DNA of 11,728 nucleotides, taken from the NCBI GenBank assembly GCA_024409185.1, contig JAKSUD010000010.1, positions 1 through 11,728 of the forward strand, given 5' to 3'. The position numbers were made by a program, and so were the translations under genes. The notes under the pieces are model-generated. The model was given only the letters and a program-made list of their open reading frames with translations. It searched no databases and was not told the origin of the DNA. This document shows positions 7,500-11,728 of this stretch, piece by piece; position 1 is the stretch's first letter; the number at the start of each line of letters is the position of its first letter. The DNA comes from an archaeon. GTDB lineage: Archaea > Methanobacteriota > Methanobacteria > Methanobacteriales > Methanobacteriaceae.

Positions 7500-7530
7500 T
7501 AAAAAAAATAGTAAAATAGCTAGTAAAAAA
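7500..7530 (-). terminator. U-rich 3' end of the Get3-like gene with TAGCTATTTT element
   Basis: Reading the minus strand past the stop at 7553, the sequence is T-rich and contains TAGCTATTTT (complement of 7513-7522), then a run of T. Only the 6-bp palindrome TAGCTA is present, so this copy has no long stem, unlike the two related terminators. Confidence 0.45.
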
Positions 7531-7552
7531 GAAAAAATAAAAAATAGAAATG

Positions 7553-8602
<1,050 letters not shown>

Positions 8603-8658
8603 TTAAATTTTAATTATATTTAACAAAAATGTTAGTTATATAAGAAAATTTAGTAGTG

Positions 8659-8672
8659 CATAATATATAAAG
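8659..8672 (-). promoter_or_regulatory. Probable TATA box of the Get3-like gene
   Basis: On the minus strand CTTTATATATTA is a good archaeal TATA match about 115-125 bases before the TTG start; a second, TTATATAA, lies near 8639-8646. The rest of the 277-base divergent region (8546-8822) is AT-rich, with a likely TATA box for the radical SAM gene at about 8772-8782 on the plus strand. Confidence 0.35.
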
Positions 8673-8822
8673 ATTATTACATTAGAAAATTATTATAAAC
8701 CTTATAAAAAAACTTATAAAAAACAACATTTATTAAATATTAAAACTTATAATTAAACTATTATAATATAAATTATATAAAATTAAATAATATTATAAAT
8801 ACATTATATTTGGGGAGATATG

Positions 8823-10274
8823 ATGAAAGTAACTTTTTTAAATCCATTAAAAACTAATTCAAAATACAAATTTTTAGGAGTTGTAGCTCCTTCTCTTGGA
8901 ATTGGATATATGGCAGTAGTATTAGAAAAAAATGGTATTGATGTTGATATCCTTGATGCTTCAGCTCTTGATATGGGATATAAAGATATTGAAAAAGAAA
9001 TGAAAAAGAGAGGTTCTGATGTAGTAGCTATTACAGCACTTACACCTACAATCGGAGTAGCTCTTGACTCTGCAGATGCAGTTAGAAATGCACTTCCAGA
9101 TGCAAAAATCGTGCTTGGAGGATATCATCCAACATTTAACTATGCAGAAGTACTTGAAGAAGATAATGTAGACATTGTTGTTCGTGGCGAAGGTGAATAC
9201 ACAATGTTAGAACTTGTTCAGACTTTAGAAAATGATGGAGATTTATCACAAGTTCAAGGACTTGCTTATAAAGATGAAAATAATGAATTAGTGGTTACTC
9301 CAGACCGTCCTGTAATTGAAAACTTAGATGAATTGCCTTTCCCAGCATATCATCTTTTCCCTATGAACAAATACAAGTTACTTAATATTTCAACAAATAT
9401 TGCTACTATGATTACATCAAGAGGATGTCCAATGCAATGTTCATTCTGTTCTTCTGCAGCATTACATGGTAAAAAAGCAAGACGTAGAAGTGTAGAGAAT
9501 GTTGTAGATGAAATAGAACATCTCTTGAATGATTTTAAACATATCGATACCATAGCATTTATGGATGATACATTTACAATAAGTAAAAGATATGTTGAAG
9601 ATTTCTGTGCAGAAATTAAAAAGAGAAACCTTGTTTTCTGGTGGGGTTGTACTGCAAGAGTAGATAGTATTGATGAAGATTTACTTGAAACTATGAAAGA
9701 TGCTGGTTGTATGACTCTTTACTTTGGTGTTGAATCAGCAGATCAACAAATGCTTGACAAGATGAATAAAAACATCACAATTGAAAAAACAATTAATGCT
9801 TTTGATATTTCAAGAAAAATTGGAATAAGAACTATTGCATCATGTGTACTTGGAATGCCTGATGATACAAAAGCAAATATGAAAAAGACAATTAAATTTG
9901 TTAAAAAATTAAAACCAAGTTATGCTGTATTTAGTTTAGCTACTCCATATCCTGGAACAAGATTCTATAAGGAATCTTTTGAAAAAAATCTTGTTAAAAT
10001 TAAAGATTGGTCTAAATTCACTCTTATTGAACCAATTATGGATACTGTAGATTGTTCTAAAAAAGAATTAAGAAAAATCCAAGCTAAAGCATTTATTGGT
10101 TTCTACTTAAGACCAGGTTATCTTATTAAACAAGCAAGACAAGATGGTATGATTCTTGTAAAAACTATTTTCGGTGTTGTAAAACAAGCTTTAAGTAAAA
10201 AGAGTGGAGAAAACACTGATTATAATAAAACCAATGAAAACAAACAATTAACTACAGGAAAAATAATTAATTAG
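8823..10274 (+). CDS. Cobalamin-binding-domain radical SAM protein, substrate unknown
   Basis: This is a class B-type radical SAM enzyme. Numbering from the first of two ATG codons (8820), the N-terminal Rossmann-like B12-binding domain spans about 1-165 (LGGYHP at 99-104, VRGEGEYT at 121-128) and lacks the DxHxxG cobalt-ligand motif, as many family members do. The radical SAM core follows, with SRGCPMQCSFCSS giving the [4Fe-4S] ligands Cys203, Cys207 and Cys210; FMDDTF (247-252), YFGVES (301-306) and a GMP segment are typical core positions. The last 25 residues are low complexity. GGGGAG (8812-8817) is 5 bases before the second ATG (8823), the spacing seen elsewhere here, so I use that start. 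Relatives methylate or cross-link lipids, hopanoids, pigments and peptides; with no pathway partner beside it I do not assign a substrate. An archaeal lipid or cell-wall role is only a guess. Confidence 0.88.
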   Translation: MKVTFLNPLKTNSKYKFLGVVAPSLGIGYMAVVLEKNGIDVDILDASALDMGYKDIEKEMKKRGSDVVAITALTPTIGVALDSADAVRNALPDAKIVLGGYHPTFNYAEVLEEDNVDIVVRGEGEYTMLELVQTLENDGDLSQVQGLAYKDENNELVVTPDRPVIENLDELPFPAYHLFPMNKYKLLNISTNIATMITSRGCPMQCSFCSSAALHGKKARRRSVENVVDEIEHLLNDFKHIDTIAFMDDTFTISKRYVEDFCAEIKKRNLVFWWGCTARVDSIDEDLLETMKDAGCMTLYFGVESADQQMLDKMNKNITIEKTINAFDISRKIGIRTIASCVLGMPDDTKANMKKTIKFVKKLKPSYAVFSLATPYPGTRFYKESFEKNLVKIKDWSKFTLIEPIMDTVDCSKKELRKIQAKAFIGFYLRPGYLIKQARQDGMILVKTIFGVVKQALSKKSGENTDYNKTNENKQLTTGKIIN

Positions 10275-10288
10275 TTAATTAATTAGAA

Positions 10289-10333
10289 TTAATTAATATT
10301 TTAAAATATTAATTAAATTTCCTTACTTTTTTT
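10289..10333 (+). terminator. Palindrome plus T-run terminator of the radical SAM gene
   Basis: A perfect 28-base palindrome of only A and T (10289-10316, centre TTTTAAAA) starts 14 bases after the TAG stop and is followed by a T-run (10327-10333). It is a plausible terminator, although an all-AT stem is weak. Confidence 0.5.
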
Positions 10334-10392
10334 ATTATTTTTTATCATTTTAATAAATTTTACAAATTAAATTTATTTTATTAAATAAATAA

Positions 10393-11466
10393 TTGGTGAT
10401 TTTAATTAAGTTTCTTGAATTAAACAATCGGGACAATTCATTGAATCTATTCAGATTAATATTTGCGGCATTCGTATTGATTAGACATTCATTCATCCTA
10501 TTCGAGGCAAATATAACTAGTTATATGCCTAATTCATTGAATGTACTTATGTCATTTGCAGTACCCTTCTTTTTTTATGTCTCAGGATATTTAATTACCG
10601 CTTCAACAATCAAGAACGATTTCAAGACCTTTCTTAAAAAGCGTTTAGCACGTATATACCCTGCATATCTTGTTTGCATTTTATTGATTGTAATATTATT
10701 TGCTCCATTGACATATACAATATTAAATAATGGAACATTTGATTTAGTCTCTTATCTGAATTTGAATCCCTCACCAATCAAGTTTTTCATATATGCACTT
10801 CCATTAAACCTATTTGAAAACAATATTTGTACTCTTCTTCAAAGTATTCCTGCAGATAACTGGAACGTTTCATCATGGACATTGATATTTGAGTTTGGAT
10901 GCTACATTGCAATAGCCATCGTCATGGCAATTTTGATGAAATCCAAAATCCGAAAAGAGCATTATCCAAAATTGGTTTTCGCTATTTACCTAATTCTTGG
11001 TGCTGCATATGTTATGATGCCTGAAGGTAAAGGTAAGGCTTTAACCTACTTTGGACTTGGATTGTATTTGGCTTCAATGTTTTTCGGAGGAGGATTTATC
11101 TATCTGATTAAGGACAAACTTAAGTTTTCATACAAATTGTTTGTACCTGCCTTGATTTACTGTGCACTGTGCATGGCATGTCTTTCAAGAAATGTAGCTG
11201 GAATATTCATTGCCATTCCAATGACATACATTCTTCTTGTGCTTTCAGTTATTGTTAAGTCCCCGAAATTCATTAAGGAAAACAACATATATGGAACATA
11301 CATCTATGCTTGGCCAGTGCAATGTCTCATTGCAATTTTTATCAGTTACAATAGCCTAAATGTCAACATATGTGAATATATTATTTCTGTTTGGATTTTA
11401 ACTACAGCATTTGCACTGTTCAGTTGGTTTATAATTGAAAAACCAATATTGAAAAAAGTAAGATGA
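10393..11466 (+). CDS. Acyltransferase family 3 membrane protein (probable O-acyltransferase)
   Basis: The protein has the acyltransferase-3 pattern: an N-terminal LNLFRLIFAAFVLIRHSF segment with the key Arg-His (Arg31, His32), KKRLARIYPAY (82-92), SWTLIFEF (161-168, Glu167), YGTYIYAWPVQ (300-310) and SWFIIEKP near the end. About ten hydrophobic segments span the 357 residues. Relatives O-acetylate surface sugars from acetyl-CoA, so modification of cell-wall or exopolysaccharide sugars is likely. The start is unsure: TTG at 10393 opens the frame, but no ribosome site sits properly before it; GGTGAT (10395-10400) would instead favour a start slightly downstream, where no ATG exists. Codon use differs from the neighbours, with many TTG, AAG and ATC codons plus CGG, GCG and CCC, which suggests horizontal gain. 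Confidence 0.85.
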   Translation: MVILIKFLELNNRDNSLNLFRLIFAAFVLIRHSFILFEANITSYMPNSLNVLMSFAVPFFFYVSGYLITASTIKNDFKTFLKKRLARIYPAYLVCILLIVILFAPLTYTILNNGTFDLVSYLNLNPSPIKFFIYALPLNLFENNICTLLQSIPADNWNVSSWTLIFEFGCYIAIAIVMAILMKSKIRKEHYPKLVFAIYLILGAAYVMMPEGKGKALTYFGLGLYLASMFFGGGFIYLIKDKLKFSYKLFVPALIYCALCMACLSRNVAGIFIAIPMTYILLVLSVIVKSPKFIKENNIYGTYIYAWPVQCLIAIFISYNSLNVNICEYIISVWILTTAFALFSWFIIEKPILKKVR

Positions 11467-11492
11467 ATTGTTTCAATTAAAAACGATTATAT

Positions 11493-11587
11493 TTAGAATT
11501 TTTACAGAACACTAATTATAAAATTAAAAACTCTTATATCTTAGAATTTTTACAGAACACTAATTATAAAATTAAAAACTCTTATAT
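11493..11587. repeat. Two perfect 47-bp direct repeats, 48-bp period
   Basis: Bases 11493-11539 and 11541-11587 are identical, separated by one C. Each copy starts TTAGAATTTTTACAGAACAC and ends CTCTTATAT. The last bases form a TATA-like element, and after copy 2 they run into CTTATATAAATT, a good TATA box. TTATAT also precedes copy 1 (11487-11492). The pair lies just after the acyltransferase gene and about 120 bases before the next likely start codon, so it may duplicate an upstream regulatory element. Confidence 0.9.
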
Positions 11588-11592
11588 AAATT
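11580..11592 (+). promoter_or_regulatory. Possible TATA box for the gene at the right edge
   Basis: TCTTATATAAATT-like sequence at the end of repeat copy 2 matches the archaeal TATA pattern and would give a leader of about 95 bases to the GTG at 11707. Other AT-rich sites between 11590 and 11690 could serve as well. Confidence 0.3.
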
Positions 11593-11706
11593 AAAAAATA
11601 TAAATATATACTAATATGGTTTATGATTAAGTAGGTAATATTATACATAAAATAATATTCCAATTATGATTATAAAATTATCAAAAAATTACTATGGTGT
11701 GATTTA

Positions 11707-11728
11707 GTGACTAATAATGAAATAGAAA
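11707..11728 (+). CDS. Possible start of a further gene (truncated by window end)
   Basis: GTG at 11707 opens a frame reading MTNNEIE to the window edge and is preceded by GGTG (11696-11699) at 7-base spacing. Too little is visible to name a product, and the start itself is uncertain. Confidence 0.4.

Noticed and set aside
9350..9553. Minus-strand open frame opposite the radical SAM gene
   Set aside because: It covers the conserved Cys motif region of the radical SAM gene in antisense; no ribosome site or family resemblance.
11493..11587. CRISPR array
   Set aside because: Only two copies with a one-base spacer; this is a tandem duplication, not repeats separated by unique spacers.

Overview
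The window is a piece of an AT-rich genome from a hydrogenotrophic methanogen of the order Methanobacteriales. Methanobrevibacter or Methanosphaera fit best, but the sequence alone does not decide between them. The evidence is a complete frhADGB operon for the coenzyme F420-reducing [NiFe] hydrogenase, archaeal TATA-box promoters, tRNAs without an encoded CCA end, a type II methionine aminopeptidase, an EndoQ-type repair nuclease, a DUF2115 protein and a Get3-like ATPase.

Layout. Bases 1-360 hold the 3' end of map, followed by a hairpin plus T-run terminator. Converging on it from the right is the four-gene frhA-frhD-frhG-frhB operon on the minus strand (about 4308 down to 641). It encodes the large subunit, its maturation protease, the three-cluster small subunit and the FAD/F420 subunit. 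A 380-base divergent intergenic region with several inverted repeats separates frhA from a small membrane-anchored PepSY-like protein (4698-5147). Two tRNA-Arg genes (UCU and CCU anticodons) follow at 5272-5345 and 5404-5477. An EndoQ-like nuclease lies on the minus strand (5628-6821), diverging from a DUF2115 gene (6992-7468). That gene converges on an ArsA/Get3 family ATPase (7553-8545, minus). Diverging from the ATPase is a cobalamin-binding-domain radical SAM protein (8823-10274), then a polytopic acyltransferase-3 protein (about 10393-11466) whose codon use differs visibly from its neighbours. The right edge holds two copies of a 47-bp repeat and the first codons of another possible gene.

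How the genes relate. The frh genes form one functional unit: FrhA, FrhG and FrhB make the enzyme that reduces F420 with H2, and FrhD cuts the FrhA C-terminal tail after nickel insertion. The other genes look like separate transcription units for protein maturation, DNA repair, membrane-protein targeting, an uncharacterised radical reaction and cell-surface acylation.

I see no CRISPR array, insertion sequence, prophage or defence island. The points most worth checking are an apparent one-base deletion that truncates only the disposable tail of FrhA, a recurrent TAGCTATTT element after all three minus-strand transcription units, a PIP-like C-terminus on the EndoQ homologue, and the 48-bp-period tandem repeat at the right edge. 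Several genes probably start at TTG.
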